Below, in pieces: positions 54,472 to 63,983 of a stretch of 64,000 bases of DNA (within the stretch, counting starts at the first letter, position 1; each line of letters opens with the position of its first letter). The notes under the pieces were generated by a model, which ran no database searches, was not told the origin of the DNA, and saw only the letters and a list, made by a program, of their open reading frames with translations. The stretch is taken from contig NZ_CP071518.1 in the NCBI RefSeq assembly GCF_016613535.2, forward strand, positions 1,798,001-1,862,000. The letters run 5' to 3'. Made by a program: the position numbers and the translations under genes. This stretch comes from Lysobacter solisilvae. GTDB lineage: Bacteria; Pseudomonadota; Gammaproteobacteria; Xanthomonadales; Xanthomonadaceae.

Positions 54472-55116
54472 CTAGAGCCGCGTCACCGCACACACGTACA
54501 CGACCTCGCAGGCGCCGCGTCCGGTGTCCTCGCGCGTGGTCGAACTGCGCCACTGCCAGCCATCGGTGGCCTGCACCTCCACCAGCCAGCCGTCGATGCG
54601 CACGCGATCGCCGGCCTCGACTGCTTCGAGTGCGTCGGCGACGCCGGCGTCGGCGGGAATCATGTGCATGTTGGCCGACGAGCGGCCGATGTCCTCATGC
54701 GGGATCGGTGGCGCGCCGGTGTAGCGGTAGTGATACCAGCGACCCGACTGGGTGATGTTCAAGCGATCGACGACGGAGTCCTCGCGCATCGCGCCCCAGC
54801 CCAGCGCGAAGTCGACGGGGGACAGCGCGGATTCGCGGTCGCCGTCGTAGTCGTGCCGCGACAGCACCTTGGCGTCGACGCTGAACCCGGCCAAGGGTCG
54901 CAGCGTGGCCGCAGGCAACCGGATCGGTTGCAGGTGGGCGGGGACCGGCGTCTGCAGCGGCGCCTCCAGGGGCGCCACCCGCGGTGGCAGCTCGCAGCCG
55001 CCGGCGGCACCTTGCGCAAGGGCCTGGCCGGCGTTGCCGCGGGGCGACAGCGGCGAATACCACCAGCCCGCCGCGGCCAGCGCGAGCAACACGATCAGCG
55101 TGCGCGGGTTGATCAT
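54472..55116 (-). CDS. Membrane-anchored hypothetical protein, coupled to oxyR
   Basis: The 214-residue protein has one N-terminal transmembrane anchor (MINPRTLIVLLALAAAGWWY), a Pro-rich linker and a C-terminal domain with MREDSVVDRLNITQSGRWY, SSANMHMIPADAGVADAL and GDRVRIDGWLVEVQATDG. The last stretch has the look of a small beta-rich domain. Its start overlaps the oxyR stop by 4 bp, so it is co-translated with OxyR. Function is unknown; a link to oxidative stress is inferred from position. Confidence 0.75.
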   Translation of the reverse strand: MINPRTLIVLLALAAAGWWYSPLSPRGNAGQALAQGAAGGCELPPRVAPLEAPLQTPVPAHLQPIRLPAATLRPLAGFSVDAKVLSRHDYDGDRESALSPVDFALGWGAMREDSVVDRLNITQSGRWYHYRYTGAPPIPHEDIGRSSANMHMIPADAGVADALEAVEAGDRVRIDGWLVEVQATDGWQWRSSTTREDTGRGACEVVYVCAVTRL

Positions 55117-56075
55117 GTTCCCGCCCTGGGCCGGGCTGGCGCCTTGCTTCTCTTTGTCCCCGCCAGTTCCGGCGGCGGCTGCAGCAGCCCCCGCGGCAGC
55201 GCGCGCAGTTCGGCGGCCAGTTCCATCATCAGCCCGGCCATTGCGGAACTGCGGCGCCAGACCAGCGCGATCTGCCGGAATGGCGGCTCGCCCCGGAAGG
55301 GCAGCAGCGCGATGTCCGCCGAAGTCGGCACCGGGGGCTGCACCGCGAGCATGGGCAGCAGGGTGATGCCCACGCCGGCGGCCACCATCTGGCGCAGTGT
55401 TTCCAGCGAGGTCGCGCGGAAACCGTCGCGTTCGTCGGCGCCGGCCATGCGGCATACGTCGAGCGCCTGGTCGCGCAGGCAGTGGCCCTCCTCGAGCAGC
55501 AGCAGGTGGCGGTTGTCGAGGTCCGCCACCCGCAGGGAAGCCTGGCGGGCCAGTTCATGGTGGCGCGGCACCGCGAGCAGGAAGGGCTCGTCGAACAGCG
55601 GTTCGACGTGCAGCTGGTCGTCGTGCACGGGCAGGGCCAGCAGGCCGGCGTCGAGCCGGCCGTCGCGCAGGCGGGCCAGGATCTGGTCGGTCTTCTCTTC
55701 CACCAGCAGCAGTTCCAGCCGGGGAAATCGCTTGCGCAGGCCCGGCACTACGTGCGGCAACAGATAAGGTCCCAGCGTCGGGAACAGGCCGAGCCGGACG
55801 GTACCGGCCTCCGGATCCTGGCTGCGCCGTGCAATTTGCGTCATCTGGTCGACGTCGGCGATCACCTTGCGCGCGCGCTCGGCAATGTCCCGGCCAACGG
55901 GCGTGAGCATCACCTTGCGCGGCGCGCGCTCCACCAGCGCCACGCCCAGTTCGTCCTCGAGCTTGCGGATCTGCGTCGACAGCGTGGGCTGGCTGACGAA
56001 GCTGGCCGTGGCCGCCCGGCCGAAGTGCTTGTGGTCGGCGAGGGCGACGAGGTAGCGGAGGTCGCGAAGGTTCAT
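55113..56075 (-). CDS. oxyR: OxyR hydrogen-peroxide-sensing regulator
   Basis: The 320-residue LysR-type regulator starts at ATG 56075 (MNLRDLRYLVALADHKHFG). The HTH is at about residues 15-40. The redox cysteines are Cys199 and Cys208 in EEGHCLRDQALDVC, the exact positions of E. coli OxyR. It is divergent from ahpC across a 269-bp region holding an OxyR site at 56202-56238. It should sense peroxide and activate ahpC-ahpD. Confidence 0.95.
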   Translation of the reverse strand: MNLRDLRYLVALADHKHFGRAATASFVSQPTLSTQIRKLEDELGVALVERAPRKVMLTPVGRDIAERARKVIADVDQMTQIARRSQDPEAGTVRLGLFPTLGPYLLPHVVPGLRKRFPRLELLLVEEKTDQILARLRDGRLDAGLLALPVHDDQLHVEPLFDEPFLLAVPRHHELARQASLRVADLDNRHLLLLEEGHCLRDQALDVCRMAGADERDGFRATSLETLRQMVAAGVGITLLPMLAVQPPVPTSADIALLPFRGEPPFRQIALVWRRSSAMAGLMMELAAELRALPRGLLQPPPELAGTKRSKAPARPRAGT

Positions 56076-56201
56076 TCCGGAGTGGCAGTGGTGGTGGGGA
56101 GTCGGAGGCGCCTGATGGGGGAGGCGTCGGGTGACAGACGGCGCGCACGGTGGCGAACCAGGTCGCGCTGCCGCCCGCCGCCCCATCCTGGAGCTCCGTC
56201 C

Positions 56202-56238
56202 ATTGATCGTCCCTATCGCGATCATAGAAACAATCCAC
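56202..56238 (+). promoter_or_regulatory. OxyR binding site upstream of ahpC
   Basis: The layout attg-N7-ctat-N7-atag-N7-ccac (56202-56238) matches the OxyR tetrad pattern ATAG-N7-CTAT-N7-ATAG-N7-CTAT. The middle CTAT (56213-56216) and ATAG (56224-56227) are perfect and the outer arms partial. It lies about 107 bp before the ahpC start and 127 bp before oxyR, suitable for both. Confidence 0.8.
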
Positions 56239-56344
56239 TTCCATTATCAAACCCTCGGGCGCAGCATGCTCCCATCGCGCAGGGCGAACAGTCCGGCGCG
56301 CAGGCTTCCCACTCTTCCCCAAACCCCTCGACAGGAGTCGATCG

Positions 56345-56884
56345 ATGCTTTCCGTAGGCGACAAGTTTCCCCAGTTCAAGGTCCAGGCCACCGTTTCCAA
56401 CGATCTCAAGAACGCGTTCGTCGAGATCGACAACAACACCTACAAGGGCAAGTGGCTGGTGGTGTTCTTCTACCCGAAGGACTTCACCTTCGTCTGCCCG
56501 ACCGAGATCGTCGGTTTCGCCAACCACAACCAGGCTTTCGTGGACCGCGATGCCCAGCTGCTGACCGGCTCGACCGACAGCGAGTTCGTGCACCACGCCT
56601 GGCGCACCCACCACAAGGACCTGAACAGCCTGCCGTTCCCGATGCTGGCCGACGTCAAGCGCGAACTGACCTCCGCGCTGGGCATCCTCGACAAGGAAGC
56701 CGGCGTCGCCCAGCGCGCCACCTTCATCGTCGATCCGGACGGCATCATCCGCTTCGTCTATGTGACCGACCTGTCGGTGGGCCGCAGCCCGGAAGAAGTG
56801 CTGCGCGTGCTCGACGCCCTGCAGACCGACGAGCTGTGTCCCTGCAACTGGCACCAGGGCGAAGACACGCTCAAGGTCGCCTGA
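56345..56884 (+). CDS. ahpC: Alkyl hydroperoxide reductase AhpC (actinobacterial/AhpD-partnered type)
   Basis: The 179-residue peroxiredoxin has peroxidatic Cys51 in TFVCPTE and a C-terminal ELCPCNWHQGEDTL with resolving Cys165/167, the pattern of AhpC proteins that work with AhpD rather than AhpF. It reduces organic peroxides and peroxynitrite. ahpD follows 262 bp downstream past a perfect hairpin. It is under likely OxyR control. Confidence 0.95.
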   Translation: MLSVGDKFPQFKVQATVSNDLKNAFVEIDNNTYKGKWLVVFFYPKDFTFVCPTEIVGFANHNQAFVDRDAQLLTGSTDSEFVHHAWRTHHKDLNSLPFPMLADVKRELTSALGILDKEAGVAQRATFIVDPDGIIRFVYVTDLSVGRSPEEVLRVLDALQTDELCPCNWHQGEDTLKVA

Positions 56885-56985
56885 TCGCGGCCCGCGTCAC
56901 CGCCAACGTCATTGCAGTTTCGTCCCGCTGTGCGGGGCCGGCCCTTCCCTCCGGCCCTTCTCTCTCTCCCTCCCAGCGGGACTTT

Positions 56986-57011
56986 GACAGCCGGGGTTCG
57001 CCCCGGCTGTC
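56986..57011. repeat. Perfect UUCG-loop hairpin between ahpC and ahpD
   Basis: The 11-bp stem gacagccgggg / ccccggctgtc closes a ttcg tetraloop, a very stable RNA hairpin. No U-tract follows, so it is not a standard terminator. It may protect the 3' end of ahpC mRNA and lower ahpD expression relative to ahpC. Confidence 0.75.
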
Positions 57012-57146
57012 TCTCGGCGCCTTGCCGGCTTCCACATTCCCCACCGCGTTCACGGGGCGCCGATCGGCCCGGAGGTGGCGCACCGCGCCTGCCGCTGCCC
57101 GTCGCTACGATTCCGTGAACCGCCGCCCCGATTCCAGGAGATCTCC

Positions 57147-57680
57147 ATGAGCCTGCCCGAACTGCGCAGCCAGATTCCCGACTACGCGAAGGACCTGCGC
57201 CTGAACCTCGAAAGCGTGCTGAGCGATGCCGGTTCGCCCGGTCTGGACGGCAAGCGCATCCGGGCCATCGCCCTGGCCTGCGCCATCGCCGGGCGTCACG
57301 CGCCGCTGGTCGCGGCGATCGAAAGCTTCGCCGCCGAGCAGCTTTCGCCCGAGGAGATCAACGGCGCGCGCGCCGCGGCCGCGATCATGGCGATGAACAA
57401 CGTCTACTACCGCGCCACCCACCTCATCCAGAACGACGAGTACGGCAAGCTGCGCGCGGGCCTGCGCATGAACATCATGGGCAATCCGGGCATCGACAAG
57501 ATGACCTTCGAACTGGCCTCGCTCGCCGTGTCGGCCATCAATGGCTGCGGTGCCTGCATGGACTCGCACGAGCGCACCCTGCGCCAGCACGACATCACCG
57601 CGCAGGGCGTGCAGAGCGCGCTGAAGATCGCTGCGGTGGTGCATGCCGTGGCGGTCACGCTGGAACAATCGGCGGCCTGA
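57147..57680 (+). CDS. ahpD: AhpD alkylhydroperoxidase
   Basis: The 177-residue protein starts at ATG 57147 and has the AhpD-type redox site CGACMDSH (Cys134, Cys137, His141). It belongs to the CMD/AhpD fold and should reduce oxidised AhpC using lipoyl carriers, as in mycobacteria. The His between the cysteines in the Mycobacterium tuberculosis enzyme (CSHC) is Ala here. It follows ahpC. Confidence 0.92.
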   Translation: MSLPELRSQIPDYAKDLRLNLESVLSDAGSPGLDGKRIRAIALACAIAGRHAPLVAAIESFAAEQLSPEEINGARAAAAIMAMNNVYYRATHLIQNDEYGKLRAGLRMNIMGNPGIDKMTFELASLAVSAINGCGACMDSHERTLRQHDITAQGVQSALKIAAVVHAVAVTLEQSAA

Positions 57681-57694
57681 CGGCGGCTGATGCC

Positions 57695-58534
57695 ATGAGC
57701 GACGCGGCGCCCGCGACGGTATCGGCCCTGCTGCGCGGCGCGCGCACGCAGGTGGCCCACGAGGATGCCGACCTGCTGCTCGCGCATGTACTGGAGCGTC
57801 CGCGCGGCTGGCTGTTCGCCCATGGCGACGACCCGGTGCCTGCCGCCGCGGCCGCGGCGTTCGGACAGTTGCTGGCGCGACGCCTGCAGGGCGAACCGCT
57901 GGCGTACATCACTGGCCATCGCGGCTTCTGGCGCTTCGACCTGGCCGTGTCGCCGGCGACGCTGATTCCGCGCCCGGAAACCGAGCTGCTGGTGGAGCTG
58001 TCGCTGGCGCGCATGCCGCAGTCGGGGGCGCACGCGGTAGCGGACCTGGGCACCGGCAGCGGAGCCATCGCGCTGGCGCTGGCCTGCGAACGTCCCGACG
58101 TGCAGGTGATCGCCACGGACGTGAGTGACGCCGCGCTCGCGGTCGCCCGCGGCAATGCGCGGATGCTGGGCCTGTCCAAAGTCGACTTCCGGCAGGGCGA
58201 CTGGTTCGAGCCCCTGCGAGGCGAGCGGCTGGCCCTGATCGCAAGCAATCCGCCCTACATCGCGCTGGGCGACGCCCACCTGGAGCAGGGCGACCTGCGC
58301 TTCGAGCCTGCCGGTGCGCTGTCCTCGGGCGCGGACGGGCTCGATGCGATCAGGGCCATCGCCGGACAGGCGCCCCGGCATCTGTTGGCCGGCGGCTGGC
58401 TGCTGGTCGAACACGGCTGGGAGCAGGGCGCCGCGGTCCGCGCGCTGCTGGCCGGGGCGGGGCTGCTCGAGGTCGCCACGCACCAGGACCTGGAAGCGCG
58501 CGACCGGGTCACCCTGGGTCGCGCCGCCAACTGA
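57695..58534 (+). CDS. prmC: Peptide chain release factor glutamine methyltransferase PrmC
   Basis: The 279-residue enzyme shows an N-terminal helical substrate-binding domain and a Rossmann methyltransferase domain with [28 protein letters not shown] and the catalytic NPPYIA. It methylates the GGQ glutamine of release factors 1 and 2. It begins 14 bp past ahpD, so it may be read through from it. Confidence 0.95.
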   Translation: MSDAAPATVSALLRGARTQVAHEDADLLLAHVLERPRGWLFAHGDDPVPAAAAAAFGQLLARRLQGEPLAYITGHRGFWRFDLAVSPATLIPRPETELLVELSLARMPQSGAHAVADLGTGSGAIALALACERPDVQVIATDVSDAALAVARGNARMLGLSKVDFRQGDWFEPLRGERLALIASNPPYIALGDAHLEQGDLRFEPAGALSSGADGLDAIRAIAGQAPRHLLAGGWLLVEHGWEQGAAVRALLAGAGLLEVATHQDLEARDRVTLGRAAN

Positions 58535-58596
58535 CCGCAGCGGGACCCGCTCGGGCCTGCGCTAGAATTTCCTTCTGCATTCCAGCGGATGTCGCC

Positions 58597-59538
58597 ATGC
58601 GCACGCTCTATCCGGACATCGAACCCTTCGACAGCGGCATCCTGCGGGTCGACGACCGCCACGCGCTGTACTACGAGCAGTGCGGCAACCCGCGTGGCAA
58701 GCCGGTGGTGATGCTGCACGGCGGACCGGGCGCGGGCTGCAGCAGCCGCATGCGCCGGTTCCACGATCCGTCGAAGTACCGCATCGTCCTGTTCGACCAG
58801 CGCGGCAGCGGCCGGTCGCTCCCGCACGCGGACCTGGTGGACAACACGACCTGGCACCTGGTGGCCGACATCGAGCAGTTGCGCGAGCACCTGGGCATCG
58901 ACCGCTGGCAGGTGTTCGGCGGTTCCTGGGGCTCGACGCTGGCGCTGGCCTACGCGCAAGCCCACCCGCAGCAGGTGACCGAACTGGTCCTGCGCGGCAT
59001 CTTCATGCTGCGTCGCTGGGAACTGGAATGGTTCTACCAGGAAGGCGCCTCGCGCCTGTTCCCGGATGCGTGGGAGCACTACGTCGGCGCGATCCCGACG
59101 GTCGAGCGCCACGACCTCATTTCGGCCTTCCACCGCCGCCTCACCAGCCAGGACGAAGCCACCCGCCTGGCCGCGGCGCGCGCCTGGAGCGTGTGGGAGG
59201 GCGCGACCAGCTTCCTGCACGTCGACGATGAATTCGTCGCCGGCCATGAGGATGCGGCCTTCGCGCTGGCCTTCGCCCGCATCGAGAACCACTACTTCGT
59301 CAACGGCGGTTTCTTCGAAGTCGAGGACCAGCTGCTGCGCGACGCGCACCGGCTGGCCGACATTCCCGGCGTGATCGTGCACGGGCGCTACGACGTGGTG
59401 TGCCCCGTCCAGAACGCCTGGGACCTGCACAAGGCCTGGCCACGCGCGGAACTGGTGATCACGCCCGCATCCGGGCATTCGGCCTTCGAGGCGGAGAACG
59501 TCGACGCGCTGGTCGCGGCGACGCAGCGCTACGCCTGA
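58597..59538 (+). CDS. pip: Proline iminopeptidase
   Basis: The 313-residue alpha/beta hydrolase has the oxyanion HGGPG (41-45), nucleophile Ser110 in GGSWGS, an acid Asp in VHGRYDVVCP and His in SGHSAFE. The DQRGSGRS segment is typical of the S33 family. It removes N-terminal proline from peptides in the cytoplasm. It is 62 bp after prmC, with a separate start region. Confidence 0.95.
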   Translation: MRTLYPDIEPFDSGILRVDDRHALYYEQCGNPRGKPVVMLHGGPGAGCSSRMRRFHDPSKYRIVLFDQRGSGRSLPHADLVDNTTWHLVADIEQLREHLGIDRWQVFGGSWGSTLALAYAQAHPQQVTELVLRGIFMLRRWELEWFYQEGASRLFPDAWEHYVGAIPTVERHDLISAFHRRLTSQDEATRLAAARAWSVWEGATSFLHVDDEFVAGHEDAAFALAFARIENHYFVNGGFFEVEDQLLRDAHRLADIPGVIVHGRYDVVCPVQNAWDLHKAWPRAELVITPASGHSAFEAENVDALVAATQRYA

Positions 59539-59557
59539 GCCACCGCCGCGACGCGGC

Positions 59558-60136
59558 CTACGGCGACAGGTCCGCTCGCGGCGTGCCGTCCGGATCGCGC
59601 TCGAGCATCCACAGGCCGGCCCAGAGCTTGAGGTCCAGCTCGAATCCTTCTGCCTGCCGGGCCATCAGCCAGGCCGGCGCCTGCGCGCGCGGCACGCTGT
59701 GGACCGTGATGCCTTCGCCGTCGACGCCGCCACCTTCGCCCACCCGGCGCAGCCCCGTGGCGCGGACGAACGCGATGCGCTCGCTGCTCATGCCCGCCGA
59801 GGTCGGACCGACCAGCAGCACCTCCACCTGGGCCGGATCCCAGCCGGTCTCCTCGATCAGTTCACGTCGCGCCGCCGTTTCCAGCGTGTCGTGGGCGTGA
59901 TCGTCGCCGACCAGGCCGGCCGGCATTTCAATCGTCCGCGCGCCCAGGGGCACGCGGTACTGCTCGACGAAAAGCACCTGGTCATCGGGGGTCAGCGCAA
60001 TGACGATCACCGCCATGCCCGTGCCATGCGTGCGCTCGGCGAATTCCCAATGACCGCGGCGGCGCATCCGCAGCCATTGGCCGTCATAAAGGGTTTCGGT
60101 GGGAAGGTCGCTGGCTTCGTGATCGATCTGGCTCAT
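59558..60136 (-). CDS. Nudix hydrolase, ADP-ribose pyrophosphatase type
   Basis: The 192-residue protein has a Nudix box GLVGDDHAHDTLETAARREL followed by IEETGW, embedded in a NudF-like fold with the AGLV entry loop. It probably hydrolyses ADP-ribose or similar nucleotide-sugars to AMP. The Glu expected seven residues before the REL motif reads Asp-Thr-Leu-Glu, a small shift from consensus. It is convergent with pip. Confidence 0.88.
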   Translation of the reverse strand: MSQIDHEASDLPTETLYDGQWLRMRRRGHWEFAERTHGTGMAVIVIALTPDDQVLFVEQYRVPLGARTIEMPAGLVGDDHAHDTLETAARRELIEETGWDPAQVEVLLVGPTSAGMSSERIAFVRATGLRRVGEGGGVDGEGITVHSVPRAQAPAWLMARQAEGFELDLKLWAGLWMLERDPDGTPRADLSP

Positions 60137-60183
60137 GTCCCGATGCTACCGCGTGCGGCGTTGCGGGACGTGTCAGCGCCCGG

Positions 60184-61107
60184 TCAGGCGACCGCCATCT
60201 CCAGGCCGGCCGCCGTATGCAGGCGGCGACGGGTCATCGGGCCGAAGCGCAGCGACTGGCACAGCGTGGCCAGCATTCCGCCGTCGGGATTGCCGCGGGT
60301 GAAGTGGCCATCCTCGAGCGGGGCGTCCAGCGCGACGGTGGTCAGGCGGCGCCACAGCAGCGCCTGCTCGCGGTGCTCGCGCAGCCTGGCCGCGACACCG
60401 GCCGCCCCGCGCAGGCGCAGGTAGGGCACCTCGTCCACGCGCGCCAGCAGGGCGTCGAGCGTTCCGAAATGCGCCAGCAAGGCCGCCGCCGTCTTGGCGC
60501 CCACGCCGGGCACGCCGGGGATGTTGTCGACCGCATCGCCCGTCAGTGCGAGGTAATCGGCGATCTGGACGGCCTCCACGCCGTGGCGGTCCTTCACCCC
60601 GCCGGCGCTCCAGCGCTGGTTGCGGGCGTAGTCCCATTGTTCGTCGGCTTCCACCAGCAGTTGCGACAGGTCCTTGTCGGCCGAGACGATCACGCCGCGG
60701 AACCCGTGCGCGCGCTGGCGGGCCAGGGCGCTGCCGATCAGGTCGTCCGCTTCGTACTGCTCGTGTGCCAGCACCGGCAGGCCCAGCGCGATGCACAGCA
60801 TCTTGCAATGGGCGAACTGGCGCTTGAGTTCATCCGGCGCGCTCTCGCGGTTGGCCTTGTAGGCCGGGTAGAGCCCGTTGCGGAAGCACGAGTCCAGCGC
60901 TTCGTCGAACGCGATGGCGATGTGCTGCGGACGCGTGCGTTCGAGCAGTTCGAGCAGGAAACGCGCGAAGCCATGGACGGCGTTGGTGGGCCAGCCGTCC
61001 TCGTCGGTGAACTCGTTGGGCATCGAATGCCAGGCACGGAACACGTACATGCTCGCGTCCACCAGGTACAGCGGCTGCGTGGTGGCGCTGGTGTCGGGCG
61101 AGGTCAC
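60184..61107 (-). CDS. 5'-3' exonuclease / flap endonuclease domain protein (Xni-like)
   Basis: The 307-residue protein matches the polymerase I-type 5' nuclease fold: LYLVDASMYVFRAWH, FARFLLELLERTRPQHIAIAFD, YKANRESAPDEL, HEQYEADDLIGSAL (Asp-rich metal site), SADKDLSQLL, then the helix-hairpin-helix NIPGVPGVGAKTAAALL. It lacks a polymerase domain, so it is a stand-alone Xni/ExoIX-type nuclease acting on flaps or RNA primers. Its start overlaps the nitroreductase stop by 4 bp. Confidence 0.9.
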   Translation of the reverse strand: MTSPDTSATTQPLYLVDASMYVFRAWHSMPNEFTDEDGWPTNAVHGFARFLLELLERTRPQHIAIAFDEALDSCFRNGLYPAYKANRESAPDELKRQFAHCKMLCIALGLPVLAHEQYEADDLIGSALARQRAHGFRGVIVSADKDLSQLLVEADEQWDYARNQRWSAGGVKDRHGVEAVQIADYLALTGDAVDNIPGVPGVGAKTAAALLAHFGTLDALLARVDEVPYLRLRGAAGVAARLREHREQALLWRRLTTVALDAPLEDGHFTRGNPDGGMLATLCQSLRFGPMTRRRLHTAAGLEMAVA

Positions 61108-61697
61108 AACACCAGTTCCTGCAGCAGGGTGGCCGGATCAGGCCGCTCGCGTTCGGGCACCTCGAGCCGCGGGGTGCCGATATGGATGAAGCCGGCCACG
61201 TGCTCGTCGGCCTGCAGGCCCAGCCACTGGCCGACCTGCGGGTCGTAGGCGGGCCAGCCGGTCAGCCACTGCGCGCCGAATCCGGCGGCCTGGGCGGCCT
61301 GCAGCAGGGCGAAGCAGACGCAGCCCGCGCTCAGCAGGCGCTCGCTTTCTGGGATTTTCTCATCCGGTCCGAGCCGGGCGACGACGACCACCACCAGCGG
61401 GGCATGGGAGAACCGCATCCGGTCCTTCTCGACGGCCGCCTCGCCGGCGTCGGGGTCGCGCTCCAGTCCCCGTGCCGCGAGCCGCTCGCCCAGCGCCTGG
61501 CGCGTCGGACCGCTGATGGAAAGGAAGCGCCATGGCGTGCGCTTGCCGTGGTCGGGGACGCGCACGGCCGAGGCCAGCAACCGCAGGAGCGTGGCCCGGT
61601 CCGGGCCCGGTTCGCCCAGCTGTTTGGCCGGCACCGAGCGTCGTTGGTCCAGGGCCGCCAGGGCAGCCGGATCGGGTCTACAAAGGGAATGAGACAT
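61104..61697 (-). CDS. Nitroreductase-family FMN enzyme
   Basis: The 197-residue protein starts ATG 61697 and shows the YdjA-like nitroreductase pattern: RRSVPAKQLGEPGPDRATLL at the N-terminus, VPDHGKRTPWRF, and GAQWLTGWPAYD. It uses FMN and NAD(P)H to reduce nitro compounds or quinones. Its stop overlaps the start of the 5'-3' exonuclease gene by 4 bp, so the two are coupled although their functions are unrelated. Confidence 0.9.
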   Translation of the reverse strand: MSHSLCRPDPAALAALDQRRSVPAKQLGEPGPDRATLLRLLASAVRVPDHGKRTPWRFLSISGPTRQALGERLAARGLERDPDAGEAAVEKDRMRFSHAPLVVVVVARLGPDEKIPESERLLSAGCVCFALLQAAQAAGFGAQWLTGWPAYDPQVGQWLGLQADEHVAGFIHIGTPRLEVPERERPDPATLLQELVL

Positions 61698-61829
61698 TAG
61701 TCACAGATCGTGTGATCGCCGCGCAAGCGGCCTCAAGTTCCTGCCTATGCTGCCATGGAGTCCAAGGGTTGGGCGGCGTCCCCCGGCGATTGCCTGTTAG
61801 ACCACACTTTTGGGGAAGAGGTAGAAACC

Positions 61830-63983
61830 ATGTTTGGTGAACATCCCGGAACTCCGTCCGGCTCGCGCCCCGACCCCGCGCGCGTGCTGGAAGAGATCAA
61901 GCGGCTGGCCGTCGAGCTGCTGGGCGCCGTGCCCAATGGCCTGTATGCGCCGGTCGAGCAGCAGCTGCACGAATCCAGCCTGCGTGCCGGCAGCGGACGC
62001 CACATCGAGATGCAGGCGCTGCTGAAGCTGCGCCAGCAGTCGGCCACGTACGTGATGCGCTTCCGCCAGCAGATCGCGCAGGGCTTCGACGATTTCCGTT
62101 CGCTGCGCATCCGCAGCCGCGGTGACCTGCCGCTGTCGCTGGTGGCCGAGAACCAGCTCGCCTTCCACCTGGCGGGCCAGCAGCTCGCCGACGCCATCGA
62201 ATCGCGCTACGCCACGCCCCTGCAGGCGATGAGCCTGCGCCTGGACAAGCTGGCCGAATCGCTGCAGATGCAGGCCTCGTCCAATCCCATCGGCGCGGGC
62301 CGCCTCGCGGGCGCCTTCATCGAGACCTACCGCGACGCCCAGCTTCCGCATGACCTGCAGCCGCTCATGTTCCGCGCGTACGAGCAGGAGCTCGCCCGGG
62401 TGCTTGGCGAGCTGTACTCGCGCGTCAACGGCCTGCTGGGCAGTGCCGGCTACGGCGTCGGCGTCGCCCAGGGGCCGCGTCCTGTCCCGGAAAATGTCGT
62501 CGTCACCCGGCGCGACCAGGAGCACGACCTGGTGCCCGTGCGCGAACGGCCCCGGGTCGAAGACCCCGCGGTCGCCGCTGAAATCGCCCAGCTGCGCAGG
62601 CAGCTGCATGCCTGGCGCGAACAGGCTCCGCCGCACTCCGACGAACAGACACAGGGCACGATGCCGCGCCGCGAATTGCGCATGGAAGAAATCGTCAGCG
62701 TTGCTTCGCTGTTGCAGCCCGAGTCGCCGGACGTCTTCGTCCGCGCGCTGTCCGGGGAGGGTGGCAAGCTGTCCGAGGCCATCCGCATCCGCCTGCGCGA
62801 CGGCGCCCGTCGCCTGGGCCACAGCCCGGAGCAGACCCGTCTGAGCGCGGAGCACGACGACGCGATCGATCTGGTGGGCCTGCTGTTCGAATCGCTGTTC
62901 CAGAGCTACGCGCTGCTGGACCATGCGCGCCGTCTGTACGGCCGGCTGGTCATGCCCTACGTCAAGGTGGCGATGAAGGACCAGGGACTGTTCGTCAAAC
63001 GCGAACACCCCGCGCGCAGGCTGCTCGACGCCATCACCGAGGCCTGCGAAGGCAACTGCGCCGCCACGGCGCAGGATCGCGAACTCATCGAACGTTGCGC
63101 GGCGGTGTCCCAGCGCATCGTGGCCGACTACAACGAGGACCTGGCCGTCTTCGAGATGGCCCATGCCGAGCTGGAGGCGCTGCTGCAGCAGCACCGGCTG
63201 CGCGTGGAGCTGCAGGAGTCGCGTGCCGCCAAGGCCACCTTCGGCCGCGAGCGTCTCAATGAAGCGCGCACCCAGGCCGACAGCGTGCTGGGCTACATGT
63301 TCCACGAACCGATCACGCCCGAAGTCGGCGCCTTCCTGTCGCAGCCCTGGCGGCACCACCTAGTGCAGACGCTGCTGCGCGATGGTTCCGGCTCGACGCG
63401 CCACAACGAAACCCTCGCGCTGGGCGATGCCCTGCTGGATGCCGATCGCCTCGCCCGCAGCGGGCGCGATGGGCGCAAGCTGGCTGACCGGCTGATTGCG
63501 CTGGAAGCGGCGATCGTCTCCTGCCTGGCCAGTTCCGGCCTCGATGAGGATTCCGCGCGCCAGGGCCTGGCCGAGCTCGTCCGGGCGCTGGCCTATCCGG
63601 ATACCCAGCGCGGCCCGCAGCCGCTGCCCGTCTCCAACGACGAGGATGCGGCCGGCGACGACGCCGCCGTCTGGCTGGCCGGTGGCACCGACACCATCGA
63701 GCACGATCCCGAAGTGGCCGCGCGCATGCGCCGCCTGCTGCCGGGCGAATGGCTGCGCCTGCTCGATCCGGCCGGACAGGCGCTCGCCGTCAAGGTGGCC
63801 TGGATCAGCCCGCTGACCGGTCGCTTCCTGCTGGTCAACCGCCGCGGCCTGCGGGTCCTGGTGGCGTCCGCCGCCGAGCTGTCGGCGCTGGCGCAGTCGG
63901 GCCGGCTGCAGGTTGGCGCCGAGCGCGCACCGACCGACGAAGCGATGCGCCACCTGCGCGACAAGCTCGCCAAGGCCGCCTGA
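61830..63983 (+). CDS. DUF1631-family protein with possible PilZ-like C-terminus
   Basis: The 717-residue protein starts ATG 61830 after GGGGAAGAG. It is mainly alpha-helical, typical of DUF1631 (residues about 15-620; SLRIRSRGDLPLSLVAENQ, HAELEALLQQHRLRVELQES). It ends in a beta-rich segment (about 640-717; LPGEWLRLLDPAGQALAVKV, then VLVASAAELSALAQ) reminiscent of PilZ domains. c-di-GMP binding is plausible but the RxxxR motif is not evident. It ends at 63983, near the window edge. Function in xanthomonads is unknown. Confidence 0.85.
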   Translation: MFGEHPGTPSGSRPDPARVLEEIKRLAVELLGAVPNGLYAPVEQQLHESSLRAGSGRHIEMQALLKLRQQSATYVMRFRQQIAQGFDDFRSLRIRSRGDLPLSLVAENQLAFHLAGQQLADAIESRYATPLQAMSLRLDKLAESLQMQASSNPIGAGRLAGAFIETYRDAQLPHDLQPLMFRAYEQELARVLGELYSRVNGLLGSAGYGVGVAQGPRPVPENVVVTRRDQEHDLVPVRERPRVEDPAVAAEIAQLRRQLHAWREQAPPHSDEQTQGTMPRRELRMEEIVSVASLLQPESPDVFVRALSGEGGKLSEAIRIRLRDGARRLGHSPEQTRLSAEHDDAIDLVGLLFESLFQSYALLDHARRLYGRLVMPYVKVAMKDQGLFVKREHPARRLLDAITEACEGNCAATAQDRELIERCAAVSQRIVADYNEDLAVFEMAHAELEALLQQHRLRVELQESRAAKATFGRERLNEARTQADSVLGYMFHEPITPEVGAFLSQPWRHHLVQTLLRDGSGSTRHNETLALGDALLDADRLARSGRDGRKLADRLIALEAAIVSCLASSGLDEDSARQGLAELVRALAYPDTQRGPQPLPVSNDEDAAGDDAAVWLAGGTDTIEHDPEVAARMRRLLPGEWLRLLDPAGQALAVKVAWISPLTGRFLLVNRRGLRVLVASAAELSALAQSGRLQVGAERAPTDEAMRHLRDKLAKAA

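Noticed and set aside
61698..61715. CRP/Clp-like palindrome tcaca-N5-tgtga near the start of the nitroreductase gene
   Set aside because: The half-sites are in the opposite polarity to the TGTGA-N6-TCACA consensus and the spacing is wrong.
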